From an uncultured Prevotellaceae bacterium (GTDB taxonomy: Bacteria; Bacteroidota; Bacteroidia; Bacteroidales; Bacteroidaceae): a stretch of 61,910 bases of DNA. The DNA lies in the NCBI GenBank assembly GCA_902770195.1, contig CACXSA010000034.1, forward strand, positions 1 to 61,910. The letters are read 5' to 3'. Below the pieces are notes generated by a model. It was not told the origin of the DNA and made no database searches. It saw nothing but the letters and a program-made list of their open reading frames with translations. The position numbers were made by a program, and so were the translations under genes. Shown piece by piece: positions 9,591 to 18,589 of the stretch (positions are counted from its first letter, which is position 1; every line of letters starts with the position of its first letter).

Positions 9591-12500
9591 AACCCCTCAC
9601 AGTCTTTAAGGCTAGTGCTGGAAGCGGAAAGACATTCACACTGGCTACCGAGTATATCAAGTTGCTTGTACAGAATCCGGCAAGCTATCGCAACATCCTG
9701 GCGGTCACCTTTACCAACAAGGCGACAGAAGAGATGAAGATGCGCATCCTCTCGCAACTCTATGGTATCTGGAAACACTTGCCTGACTCTGACAGCTACT
9801 TGAAACGCATCAAGGAAGATACCGGATACACCGAAGAGCTGATCAGTCAGCGTGCCGGGGAATCCCTCCACCTGCTGTTGCATAACTACAACTACTTCCG
9901 TGTTGAAACCATCGACTCCTTCTTCCAAAGTGTGTTGCGAAACCTTGCCCGCGAATTGGACTTGACAGCCAACCTACGCATCGGACTGAACGACAGTCAG
10001 GTGGAGGAACAGGCTGTTGACCAGCTCATCGACTCCCTGACGCATACGGACATCATGCTGGAATGGCTCCTGAGCTATATCATGGAGAAAATCAGCGACG
10101 ACCGTTCCTGGAACATCATAGGACAAGTGAAGCAGTTTGGCAAGACCATCTTCCGTGACTATTACAAGGAGCACAGCCAGATTCTCAAGCAGAAGATAGA
10201 GGAGAAAGGATTCATAGAAGCCTATGTCAAGCAACTCCGCGAGATTCGCAAGGACAGCCGGGAGCGCATGACGGAATATGCAGACACGTTCTTTGACACC
10301 TTGGAAGCAGAGCAACTGACCATTGACGACCTGCCCTTTGGCAAGTCTGGTATTGCCAGTTTTTTCCTTAAGCTGAAAAAAGGACAGATGGACGAAGGCA
10401 TTGTGGGAAAGCGGGCCCTGGATGCTGTGGGCGACCCCTCTAAATGGGCCTCCAAGAAACACCCGCAGGCGGAAGCCATCTATATGCTGGCAGAAGAATC
10501 GCTGATACCCCTGCTCAGGAACGCCATCGAAGAGCGTCCTCGCCAGTATCGGCTCTATCAATCTGCCGACCTGACTCTTCGCCATCTCAGTCAGCTACGC
10601 CTGCTTGGCAGCATTGAGCAGAAAGTTCGCCAGTTGAACGAAGAAGCCAACCGCTTCTTGCTCAGCGATACCCAGCAGTTACTTCATCAGCTTATCAGCA
10701 ATAGCGACTCGCCGTTTATCTTCGAGAAGATAGGCACCCAACTGGAACACATCATGATTGATGAATTCCAAGATACCAGTACCGTACAATGGAAGAACTT
10801 CAAGGTGCTGTTGCAGGAATGTATGAGTCATCGGCAGGCAGAGAATCTCATCGTGGGCGATGTCAAGCAGAGCATCTATCGCTGGCGCTCTGGCGACTGG
10901 CGACTGCTGAATGCCATCGACCAAGAATTTCCCTATGCCGACGAGATGGTAGCAATCCATCCCTTGGAAACCAACTACCGCTCCGAACGTAACATCGTAG
11001 ATTTCAACAACGCCTTTTTCAAGTTGGCAGCGCAACAAGAATTCTCACGGTTGGAGGAGGAGAATCCTGAGGGTGCCAGCCAGTTGCAACATGCCTATGC
11101 TGATGTCCATCAGCAGGTTCCCTCTCAGCGTGAAACCATCGGAATGGTCAACATCCGACTGCTGCCCTCTGACGACTACCAGGAGCAGACCATGAGCCAG
11201 CTGATAGACACCGTCCAGATGCTCAGGCAACAGGGTGTTTCCATCAGCGATATAGCCATCCTCGTCCGCACCAACAAGCACATCCCGCTCATTGCCGACT
11301 ATTTTGCGGTCCATCTGCCTGATGTGCGCATTGTCAGCGACGAGGCCTTCCGTCTCGACGCCTCCGTATCTGTATGTCTCTTGGTTCAGGCTCTCCATCT
11401 GATTACCCATCCTGACGACCTCTTAGCCAAGGCTACCATTGCCAAGCTCTACCACCTTTCCATCCTCCGCGAAAACATTGCCGAGGAGGAACTGCTCATC
11501 AAGGACCGACAGCTTGACGAACTCCTGCCCGAAGCATTCATCCAACATATCGAGGAACTGAAGCAACAGCCTCTCTTCGAACTCGTAGAACGCCTGTATG
11601 CCATCTTCGGTCTTCAGCACCTGAACGAACAGAGTGCCTATATCTGTGCGTTCTACGACCAGCTGAACCAGTTTACGCAAGACAACTCTACGGACATCGA
11701 TGCCTTTGTCCGCGAATGGGAAGAAACCATTAGCAGCAAGACCATACAAAGCGATGCGAACAGTGGCATCCGCATCCTGTCCATTCATAAAAGTAAAGGA
11801 CTGGAGTTCAATCATGTCATCATCCCCTTCTGCGACTGGAAACTGGAGATGCCCGACATCCTGTGGTGCGAACCCACCGCAGCACCGTTCGATGCATTGC
11901 CTATAGCACCCATCGACTATAGCGAGAAACAGATGCGGGGCACCATCTATGAGCGGGCCTTTCTGGATGAACATCTGCAAAACACGGTGGACAACCTGAA
12001 CCTGCTGTATGTAGCCTTCACGCGTGCTGTCCGCAGCCTGTTTGTCATTGGACAACGGGGCAGCAAGTCCAACCGTTCCGCCCTCCTGGAGAGTGTATTG
12101 GGAAACATAGAACTTAACGGAGCCACGCTCCATGGACAGGACGATGAACAGGAGATACTCGAATTCACCTTCGGCACTCTGGCAACAGCAGAGCAGTCCC
12201 ATGCTGTCAAACACTCAGACAACATATTCCTCCAGCCCGTCGCTACCGAGTCCATCCAGATGGAGACCTTCGAGGTCAAGACCGAGTTCCGACAGAGCAA
12301 CCGCAGTCGCGATTTCATGAATGGCGATGACGAGCAACAAGAGCTTAGCTACATCAAGCTCGGCTCTGTGCTCCACGAGATTTTCTCCACCATCCGCACC
12401 ACGGCAGACATTCCCCAAGCACTCATGCAGATGCAGCATGAAGGCATTCTCTATGATAACGAGGTGACCCGTGAGAAACTGATGGACATCATCAGGAAGC

Positions 12501-12799
12501 GACTGACAGACTCTCGTGTAAAAGATTGGTTCTCAGAACGTTGGCAACTGTTTAACGAATGCAGCATCCTGCGTTTGGACGAACACGGAGAGGTGGTGGA
12601 ACGCCGTCCTGACCGCGTCATCACCGATGGCAACGAGACTCATGTCATCGACTTCAAATTCGGACGCCAGCACGAGGAATATCATGCACAAGTGGGTGAA
12701 TACATCCAACTGCTCCGCCAGATGCAGATGCCCCATGTCAGAGGGTGGCTCTGGTATGTATATAGCAATAAGATTGAAGAGGTGAGAGGTGAGAAGTAA
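9584..12799 (+). CDS. UvrD/Rep-type helicase-nuclease, AddA/RecB-like
   Basis: ATP-dependent DNA end-processing enzyme for recombination repair, acting with the AddB-like protein encoded next. SF1 motifs: Walker A FKASAGSGKTFTLA (residues ~8-21), Ia AVTFTNKATEEMK, II MIDEFQDTS, III VGDVKQSIYRWR, IV ETNYRSE, V SIHKSKGLEF, VI LNLLYVAFTRA. The C-terminal PD-(D/E)XK nuclease domain shows LGSVLHEIF, RPDRVI and HVIDFKFG. 1071 aa is in the AddA range. The stop codon lies in the third unit of a 15-unit heptanucleotide array. Confidence 0.9.
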   Translation: MVKPLTVFKASAGSGKTFTLATEYIKLLVQNPASYRNILAVTFTNKATEEMKMRILSQLYGIWKHLPDSDSYLKRIKEDTGYTEELISQRAGESLHLLLHNYNYFRVETIDSFFQSVLRNLARELDLTANLRIGLNDSQVEEQAVDQLIDSLTHTDIMLEWLLSYIMEKISDDRSWNIIGQVKQFGKTIFRDYYKEHSQILKQKIEEKGFIEAYVKQLREIRKDSRERMTEYADTFFDTLEAEQLTIDDLPFGKSGIASFFLKLKKGQMDEGIVGKRALDAVGDPSKWASKKHPQAEAIYMLAEESLIPLLRNAIEERPRQYRLYQSADLTLRHLSQLRLLGSIEQKVRQLNEEANRFLLSDTQQLLHQLISNSDSPFIFEKIGTQLEHIMIDEFQDTSTVQWKNFKVLLQECMSHRQAENLIVGDVKQSIYRWRSGDWRLLNAIDQEFPYADEMVAIHPLETNYRSERNIVDFNNAFFKLAAQQEFSRLEEENPEGASQLQHAYADVHQQVPSQRETIGMVNIRLLPSDDYQEQTMSQLIDTVQMLRQQGVSISDIAILVRTNKHIPLIADYFAVHLPDVRIVSDEAFRLDASVSVCLLVQALHLITHPDDLLAKATIAKLYHLSILRENIAEEELLIKDRQLDELLPEAFIQHIEELKQQPLFELVERLYAIFGLQHLNEQSAYICAFYDQLNQFTQDNSTDIDAFVREWEETISSKTIQSDANSGIRILSIHKSKGLEFNHVIIPFCDWKLEMPDILWCEPTAAPFDALPIAPIDYSEKQMRGTIYERAFLDEHLQNTVDNLNLLYVAFTRAVRSLFVIGQRGSKSNRSALLESVLGNIELNGATLHGQDDEQEILEFTFGTLATAEQSHAVKHSDNIFLQPVATESIQMETFEVKTEFRQSNRSRDFMNGDDEQQELSYIKLGSVLHEIFSTIRTTADIPQALMQMQHEGILYDNEVTREKLMDIIRKRLTDSRVKDWFSERWQLFNECSILRLDEHGEVVERRPDRVITDGNETHVIDFKFGRQHEEYHAQVGEYIQLLRQMQMPHVRGWLWYVYSNKIEEVRGEK

Positions 12800-12883
12800 G
12801 ATGTGTGATGTAAGAGGTAAGATGTATGATGTAAGAGGTAAGATGTATGATGTATGATGTAAGAGGTAAGATGTAAGAAGGTA
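12779..12883 (+). repeat. Fifteen-unit heptanucleotide array at the addA/addB junction
   Basis: Fifteen uninterrupted 7-nt units of pattern GANGTRW. They start 18 nt before the addA stop, and the last base is the A of the addB ATG. A 21-nt higher-order period (GATGTAA, GAGGTAA, GATGTAT) appears twice. It encodes the last residues of AddA (EEVRGEK) and forms the whole intergenic spacer. Confidence 0.93.
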
Positions 12884-15663
12884 TGAAGAATTTTTTAGAA
12901 TATGTAGCTGAAGATATCATTCGGAAGTATGGCACCGATCTCTCGCGTACAGCCATTGTCTTTCCGAACAAGCGAGCCTCGCTGTTCCTCAACGAGCATC
13001 TGGCACGCCTGGCAGGTCATCCCCTGTGGAGTCCTGCCTATATCACCATCAGCGAGCTGTTCCGCCAGCAGACCACCCTACAGGTGGCCGACCCCATCAA
13101 ACTGGTTTGCGACCTTCACCAGTCCTTCTGTCAGGAAACAGGATCTACCGAGACCCTCGACAAGTTCTATGGCTGGGGACAGCTGCTTATCAGCGATTTC
13201 GACGATATCGACAAGAACATGGCCGATGCCGACCGTGTCTTTGCCAATCTGCGTGACATTCATGAGTTAGACGACCTGAGCTTCCTCACCGAGGAACAGC
13301 GTCAGCTGTTACGCCATTTCTTCAGCCATTTCACCGAGGAGCATGAGACGGAGCTGAAACAACGTTTCCTGAACCTATGGAGCCACTTTGCGGACATCTA
13401 TCACGACTTCAACAAGCGGTTGACCGAACAAGGGCTGGCCTATGAAGGTGCGCTTTACCGGCAAGTATGTTGTCATGCCATGACAACAAACATTGCCGAG
13501 CATTTCCCCTACGACCGCTATCTCTTCGTGGGTTTCAACCTGTTGCAGAAAGTCGAGCAGCAGCTCTTCTCCTTCCTCCAGAAAGAAGGCAAGGCCAAGT
13601 TCTATTGGGACTTCGACCATTACTATATGCAACACCACGAGGCTGGCCGGTATATTGCCCGATACCTGGAATACTTCCCCAACGAGTTGGACAGCATCGA
13701 TGCCGACATCTACCGGCAGTTCAGCCAACCCAAGCAGATCCGGTATATGTCAGCCCCCACCCAGCACATCCAGGCTCGCTATGTGAGCAGCTGGCTCCGC
13801 GAATCGGAACGGTATAAGGACGGACGCCGCACCGCCATTGTGTTGTGCGACGAGAGCCTGTTGCCCACCGTCATCCACTGCCTTCCTAACGAGGTGGAGA
13901 AGATTAACGTCACCACGGGTTATCCCCTTGCTCTGACTCCCGTAGCCTCGTTCATCCAGCAGTATTACAACTATCAGTTAGGGGGTCGTTCACCCCGTCT
14001 GCTGCGTGCCCTCAAGCGCCATCCCTATACGAGGTTTTTAGAGGTGAGTGGTGAGAATCAAGAGGTGAGTGGTGAGGGACAAGAGGTGAGAGATTTGTCT
14101 GAGATGAGCGATGACCTTATCGGTCAACTGCTTACCTTCCTGCGCCAGATAGCTACCCAAGCCAAGGACGAGATACACGACCCTCTGTTCCAGGAGTCGC
14201 TCTTCCGTGCCTATACCCTCATCAATCGACTGAGTGGACTGATGGAGAGTGGTGACCTGCAGGTTTCTGACCAGACCCTGCAACGCCTCACCACACAGAT
14301 TATGCAGCAAACCAGCATTCCCTTCCACGGCGAACCCGCTGAAGGGCTTCAGGTAATGGGAGTACTGGAAACGCGAAACCTCGATTTCGACCATGTGCTG
14401 CTGCTCTCCTGCAACGAAGGCAACATGCCCAAGGGTGTCAACGACAGTTCGTTCATTCCACACAGCATCCGCCAGGCTTACGAGCTGACCACCGTGGAAA
14501 ACAAGGTCAGCATCTATGCCTACTATTTCCATCGTCTGTTGCAGCGGGCTTCCGATGTCACCATCCTGTACAACAACTCCACCGAGGACGGACAGCGGGG
14601 CGAGATGAGCCGTTTCATGCTGCAGCTGATGGTGGAGAGCGGTCATCCCATCACGCAGCACACCCTTCAGGCAGGCAAACATATAGAGCGTTGGACTCCA
14701 CAACCCATCGAGAAGAGCGACCATGTGCTCCAGATCATGAAGTCCGGTTTCGAACGACTCTCCCCCACCGCCATCAGCAGGTATATGCGTTGTCCGCTTC
14801 AGTTCTACTACCGCTATGTGGCTGGGCTCCAGGAGCCCGATGTTCCTGACGACGAGCAAGAGCTGGACAACCGTACCTTCGGCAATATCTTCCACGATGC
14901 AGCCGACATCATCTACCACCGGCTGCCGCGCCGTGTCACCAAGGATGTGCTGACCCATCTGCTCAAGACCAAGGTGGAGATAGAACGTGCCGTTGACGAG
15001 GCGTTCCATAACATTCTGCCCAACAGTCCGCAGAGTGGACTGCACATCATCAACCGCGAGGTGATTATCCACTATCTGCGCCAACTCATCGCCATCGACT
15101 GCCGACTGGCACCCTTTACCATTCTCGGACTCGAATACGATGTCTATCAGCAATACACCCCCACCATGAAGATGGGTGGACGCATAGACCGCCTTGACCT
15201 CATCCATGAGGGCACCGACCAGGAACGCATCCGGGTGGTGGACTATAAGACCGGCAGCCATGACCTCAAGGCATTGCCCGATGTCGATTCCATCTTCTCG
15301 CCTGACAAGATTCACGAGCATAGCGACTATTACCTGCAGGCCTTGCTCTATGCCGATATTGTCAGTCGCCAGCAAGACCATATCCTTCGGACCTTAGCCA
15401 TCAGCCATCCTACATCATCCTTCAGTCCCCTGAAGGTCTCACCCGCCTTGCTGTTCATCCAGCATGCTGCAGCCGACGACTACGACCCCACGCTGAAATT
15501 CGGCAAGGATCCCATCCTCGACATCGCAGACCATTCCGCCCGTTTCAATGAGTTGCTAAAAGAAAAAGTGGACGAGATATTCTCATCCACTAAGCCATTC
15601 TGTCCTACTGACGACCTGAAGATCTGCCGCTCGTGTCCTTACGCACAGCTCTGTCGCCACTAA
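12883..15663 (+). CDS. AddB-like PD-(D/E)XK nuclease / inactivated helicase
   Basis: Partner of the AddA-like enzyme. The N-terminal half is a helicase-like fold without a usable Walker A (TAIVFPNKRASLFLNE at the expected place). The C-terminal nuclease domain has MRCPLQFYYRY, GGRIDRLDL, RVVDYKTG and a final CRSCPYAQLC; the upstream Cys plus the last three form the four-Cys iron-sulphur staple known from AddB. 926 aa. Residues ~387-402 are encoded by an in-frame heptanucleotide array (14041-14089), giving repeated EVSG/EVR-type peptide. It converges with the MFS gene with only 6 nt between stop codons. Confidence 0.87.
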   Translation: MKNFLEYVAEDIIRKYGTDLSRTAIVFPNKRASLFLNEHLARLAGHPLWSPAYITISELFRQQTTLQVADPIKLVCDLHQSFCQETGSTETLDKFYGWGQLLISDFDDIDKNMADADRVFANLRDIHELDDLSFLTEEQRQLLRHFFSHFTEEHETELKQRFLNLWSHFADIYHDFNKRLTEQGLAYEGALYRQVCCHAMTTNIAEHFPYDRYLFVGFNLLQKVEQQLFSFLQKEGKAKFYWDFDHYYMQHHEAGRYIARYLEYFPNELDSIDADIYRQFSQPKQIRYMSAPTQHIQARYVSSWLRESERYKDGRRTAIVLCDESLLPTVIHCLPNEVEKINVTTGYPLALTPVASFIQQYYNYQLGGRSPRLLRALKRHPYTRFLEVSGENQEVSGEGQEVRDLSEMSDDLIGQLLTFLRQIATQAKDEIHDPLFQESLFRAYTLINRLSGLMESGDLQVSDQTLQRLTTQIMQQTSIPFHGEPAEGLQVMGVLETRNLDFDHVLLLSCNEGNMPKGVNDSSFIPHSIRQAYELTTVENKVSIYAYYFHRLLQRASDVTILYNNSTEDGQRGEMSRFMLQLMVESGHPITQHTLQAGKHIERWTPQPIEKSDHVLQIMKSGFERLSPTAISRYMRCPLQFYYRYVAGLQEPDVPDDEQELDNRTFGNIFHDAADIIYHRLPRRVTKDVLTHLLKTKVEIERAVDEAFHNILPNSPQSGLHIINREVIIHYLRQLIAIDCRLAPFTILGLEYDVYQQYTPTMKMGGRIDRLDLIHEGTDQERIRVVDYKTGSHDLKALPDVDSIFSPDKIHEHSDYYLQALLYADIVSRQQDHILRTLAISHPTSSFSPLKVSPALLFIQHAAADDYDPTLKFGKDPILDIADHSARFNELLKEKVDEIFSSTKPFCPTDDLKICRSCPYAQLCRH
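14041..14089 (+). repeat. In-frame heptanucleotide array inside addB
   Basis: Seven units (GAGGTGA, GTGGTGA, GAATCAA, then nearly the same again) with a 21-nt period that keeps the frame. The peptide is Glu/Gly/Ser-rich and sits between two ordinary segments of the helicase-like half, so it is probably a tolerated surface-loop insertion. Confidence 0.88.
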
Positions 15664-15669
15664 GGGGTT

Positions 15670-16836
15670 TTATCGGTTCTTGTTCCTTATAAACCAGGCA
15701 TGCGTAAAGAAATGGTACATCGCCAAGGCTGTCAAGGTCAGCGCCAATGAGGTGTATAACAGCTGTTCCGCCTGCTGATAGAACAGCAGATAACCCAGTC
15801 CGATGCCCAGGCTTACGCCCGTTTCCCATCCCAGGAAATAAGTGCTCTGCGACGTGCCGCGCTGGCAATGTCTGCTCAGCTTGATAAAGAACAACAGGAA
15901 GCGCGAGGCGATAATGCCCACACTCAGTCCTACACACACGGGCGATACCGGTGATGCGGGATATACCAGCATGACGAGCAATGCAGCCACCATCAGGATT
16001 AAGCCTGTCACCACCTCGCTCTTCAGCTCAGCATCGCGGAACACGAAACGCTGGGCGAGCAATGCCAGCAGGAATCCGCCCATCATCAGAGCATAGAACA
16101 CCGGTTGATGAGGGATAGTCAGCAGCAAACCCACCACTACACATACCAGCAGCAGATTCACGAAAAGCACGAATCCGTGAGGCAGGAAGAAGCGGTCCAG
16201 CGACATCACATGCACGCCCTCTTCAGGTGTGCGGAAAGGAAATTTCACCATCTTCAGCAACAGCAGCGAGGCAGCAGCCATACCGATGGCCACCAGCAAC
16301 ACCACATGGAATCCTGACTGATAGACCATCAAGCCCGCCAACGGACCTAACGACAAGGCAAAGCGGGAAAACCACGACGCGCTGAAGTTAGCCTCTGTGC
16401 GCTGAAACGACTCACAGGTATCGATAATCAGCGTTGACGCCAGTATCATCTGCGCCAGTCCGAAGGCGGCACCCATTGCAAACCGTTGTACCAGGATAAC
16501 CCAGAATTCCACGAATTCCAAGCGTAGCCCGTCGATATACCCCAGCAGTCCTGTTGCCAGTCCTACCGCTACTATCGACCACATACATACCACGTTGCGC
16601 CTATAGTGCTGCACCAGCCACGAGCAGGGAGCCCCGAAGAAGTAGAGTCCCAGGGCAAACGCTCCCATGACCATTCCCGTCTCCTCAGCCGTGAAGTTCT
16701 CCGTCAGCATCAGCCAGTGGGGCATGACGGGAATCAGCATATATACCGACATCGTCAGCAACAGTGAGCTGATTGCTATCAGCCAGAACTCGCGATGCCA
16801 CAATTTTACATGAACAGGTGTGTTCTGTGTATTCAT
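15670..16836 (-). CDS. MFS transporter
   Basis: 388-aa polytopic inner-membrane protein with about 12 hydrophobic segments. A major-facilitator-like loop (GAPCSWLVQHYRRNVVCMWS) sits between helices 2 and 3, and a pseudo-repeat pattern is visible in the second half. Substrate unknown. It is the third gene of a leftward run HAD-panB-MFS and starts 3 nt after panB, so it is probably co-transcribed; a link to pantothenate metabolism would be a guess. Confidence 0.82.
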   Translation of the reverse strand: MNTQNTPVHVKLWHREFWLIAISSLLLTMSVYMLIPVMPHWLMLTENFTAEETGMVMGAFALGLYFFGAPCSWLVQHYRRNVVCMWSIVAVGLATGLLGYIDGLRLEFVEFWVILVQRFAMGAAFGLAQMILASTLIIDTCESFQRTEANFSASWFSRFALSLGPLAGLMVYQSGFHVVLLVAIGMAAASLLLLKMVKFPFRTPEEGVHVMSLDRFFLPHGFVLFVNLLLVCVVVGLLLTIPHQPVFYALMMGGFLLALLAQRFVFRDAELKSEVVTGLILMVAALLVMLVYPASPVSPVCVGLSVGIIASRFLLFFIKLSRHCQRGTSQSTYFLGWETGVSLGIGLGYLLFYQQAEQLLYTSLALTLTALAMYHFFTHAWFIRNKNR

Positions 16837-16839
16837 GCA

Positions 16840-17661
16840 TTAATAAGATTCGTTCTCACTGGGGAAGTCGCTGTTCTTCACGTCTTCCACGTAATGTCCC
16901 ACCGCCTCTGTGATGATGGCGTTCAGGTCGGCATAGCGACGCAGGAAACGGGGTGAGAAACCTTGTGACATGCCCAGCATGTCGGCACTCACCAGCACCT
17001 GGCCGTCAGTACCGTTTCCGGCACCGATGCCTATCGTGGGACATTTCACCATCTTCGTAACCTCGGCAGCCAGCTTGGCGGGCACCTTCTCCAGCGTAAT
17101 GCCGAAGCATCCCACCTCGTCCAGCAGTTGTGCATCGCGCATCAGCTTGTCTGCCTCAGCCTGCTCCTTGGCACGTACTGCATAGGTGCCGAACTTATTG
17201 ATGGACTGAGGGGTCAGGCCCAGGTGTGCCATCACGGGAATACCAGCATCCAGGATGCGCTTCACGGTGTCCAGAATCTCCTCGCCACCTTCCATTTTCA
17301 GCGCGTCACAGCCGCTCTCCTTCATGATGCGGATAGCATTGGCAACACCCTCTGCCGCATTCACCTGATACGAGCCGAAAGGCATGTCGCACACCACCAG
17401 GGCGCGCTGTACGGCACGCGTCACCGAACGGGCGTGATAAATCATGTTATCCACCGTCATGGGCAGCGTCGTAGCATTTCCCGCCATCACGTTCGATGCC
17501 GAGTCGCCCACCAGGATGGCGTCAATGCCAGCCCTGTCAATAATACCGGCCATAGTATAGTCGTACGAGGTGAGCATGGAAATCTTCTCACCCTTCTGCT
17601 TCATTTCCATGAAGCGGTGTGTTGTCACTTTGCGATTGTCGCTTACTAAATATCCTGTCAT
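16840..17661 (-). CDS. panB: 3-methyl-2-oxobutanoate hydroxymethyltransferase
   Basis: Transfers a hydroxymethyl group from methylene-tetrahydrofolate to alpha-ketoisovalerate, the first step of pantothenate (CoA) synthesis. 273 aa, a TIM barrel with family motifs [54 protein letters not shown] and [16 protein letters not shown]. Full length. It lies 37 nt downstream of the HAD gene, with a hairpin in between. Confidence 0.96.
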   Translation of the reverse strand: MTGYLVSDNRKVTTHRFMEMKQKGEKISMLTSYDYTMAGIIDRAGIDAILVGDSASNVMAGNATTLPMTVDNMIYHARSVTRAVQRALVVCDMPFGSYQVNAAEGVANAIRIMKESGCDALKMEGGEEILDTVKRILDAGIPVMAHLGLTPQSINKFGTYAVRAKEQAEADKLMRDAQLLDEVGCFGITLEKVPAKLAAEVTKMVKCPTIGIGAGNGTDGQVLVSADMLGMSQGFSPRFLRRYADLNAIITEAVGHYVEDVKNSDFPSENESY

Positions 17662-17676
17662 TGTTTAAAAATCCTG

Positions 17677-17691
17677 AGCCGCAAAGCGGCT
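17677..17691 (-). terminator. Hairpin between HAD gene and panB
   Basis: AGCCGC-AAA-GCGGCT, with a T-run on the minus-strand 3' side (GGATTTTTAAA). It may partly terminate the HAD transcript or mark a processing site ahead of panB. Confidence 0.5.
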
Positions 17692-17698
17692 TTAATAT

Positions 17699-18328
17699 TT
17701 AATCTTTAATCTTAATATAATCCTCGATTACTTCGTCACACAGCGGACGGATGGCTTCCGCAGGGTTCGTTGTTGCCAGTCCTATCACGCGCATGCCTGC
17801 TGCCCTACCCGACTTCAGTCCGTTGAACGAGTCTTCGAACACCACGCAGTCCTCTGGTCCCAGCCCGAACCGCTCTGCCGCCTTCAGGTAGCAGTCGGGA
17901 TCAGGCTTCGAACGCTCAAAGTCCTCCGAGGTCAGGATGGCATCAAACAGCAACTTGAACTCAGGGTGATGGTGATAGACAGCCTCCATCTTCGCCTGGT
18001 TCGAACTGGTTACCACCGCTGTCTTCACACCCGCTTGGCGCAATCTCTGCATGTACTGTTCAAAGCCAGCCACATACTGATAGTCCATCTGCTGCTCAAA
18101 CTGGTTCAGCCGCTCCGTAATCAGCGCCTGCTTGTCGGCCAGCTCGCCGGAAAACCATGCATCGTAAATCTGCACCAGCGTCTGCCCTTTTATCTCATGC
18201 TCCAGTCCGGGATGCTCCGGATGGAACTCACGGCACTGTGCGCCCCAGAATACCGAGTATTGCGGTTCCGTGTTGAACACCACCCCGTCCAGGTCGAATA
18301 ATGCCGCTTTCATCTTCATCTTTTCCAT
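17699..18328 (-). CDS. HAD-superfamily phosphatase (beta-phosphoglucomutase-like)
   Basis: Motif I DLDGVVFNTEP, motif II VVTSSNQAK, motif III lysine in SKPDPDCYLKAA and motif IV VVFEDSFNGLKSG give a HAD subfamily I hydrolase with a helical cap. The substrate is not predictable. The open frame runs to 18490, but that part is promoter. ATG 18328 lies 9 nt after the -7 box; ATG 18319 and 18313 are alternatives, the last with a GGAAAAG six bases upstream. Confidence 0.88.
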   Translation of the reverse strand: MEKMKMKAALFDLDGVVFNTEPQYSVFWGAQCREFHPEHPGLEHEIKGQTLVQIYDAWFSGELADKQALITERLNQFEQQMDYQYVAGFEQYMQRLRQAGVKTAVVTSSNQAKMEAVYHHHPEFKLLFDAILTSEDFERSKPDPDCYLKAAERFGLGPEDCVVFEDSFNGLKSGRAAGMRVIGLATTNPAEAIRPLCDEVIEDYIKIKD

Positions 18329-18337
18329 TTGCGGGTG

Positions 18338-18495
18338 CAAAGGTACGAATAAGTGAGCGAAAATGCAAATGTATTTGCAATTTTCCGAACGTGAGTACCT
18401 AAGACGAAGGTCAAAGGTAGTGCAAACCGAATGAAAAACCAAATATATTTGAGTTTTTCTGAGGTGCAGCCTACCTTCGACGAATGTCAAAGGTA
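18338..18495 (-). promoter_or_regulatory. Tandem promoter-bearing repeat element, copy B
   Basis: Three perfect minus-strand TACCTTTG boxes at 18338-18345, 18412-18419 and 18488-18495, spaced 74 and 76 nt. The units between them share the CTTCGTC..AGGTA and CTCACTTATTCG parts of the element found upstream of lon. All point towards the HAD gene. Together with 18496-18557, which holds nothing recognisable, this fills the divergent HAD/lipoprotein gap. Confidence 0.75.
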
Positions 18496-18557
18496 CGAAT
18501 ATTTTCTCTTTAAAAAAAGATTTCCTCCCTTTTCTTGCTTTTTTCGGGATTAATCCC

Positions 18558-18565
18558 TAACTTTG
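18558..18565 (+). promoter_or_regulatory. Promoter -7 box TAACTTTG
   Basis: A perfect TAnnTTTG box 24 nt before the lipoprotein start, reading away from copy B of the element. Confidence 0.65.
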
Positions 18566-18589
18566 CAACTATTATAAACTTTTTATATT

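Noticed and set aside
11423-12214. 263-aa minus-strand open frame
   Set aside because: Antisense to the AddA helicase motifs V-VI region.
12779-12883. CRISPR-like direct repeats
   Set aside because: Units are 7 nt, contiguous and without spacers; no cas gene is present.
14038-15381. 447-aa minus-strand open frame
   Set aside because: Antisense to addB, which has strong motifs; it is a shadow of GC-rich coding sequence.
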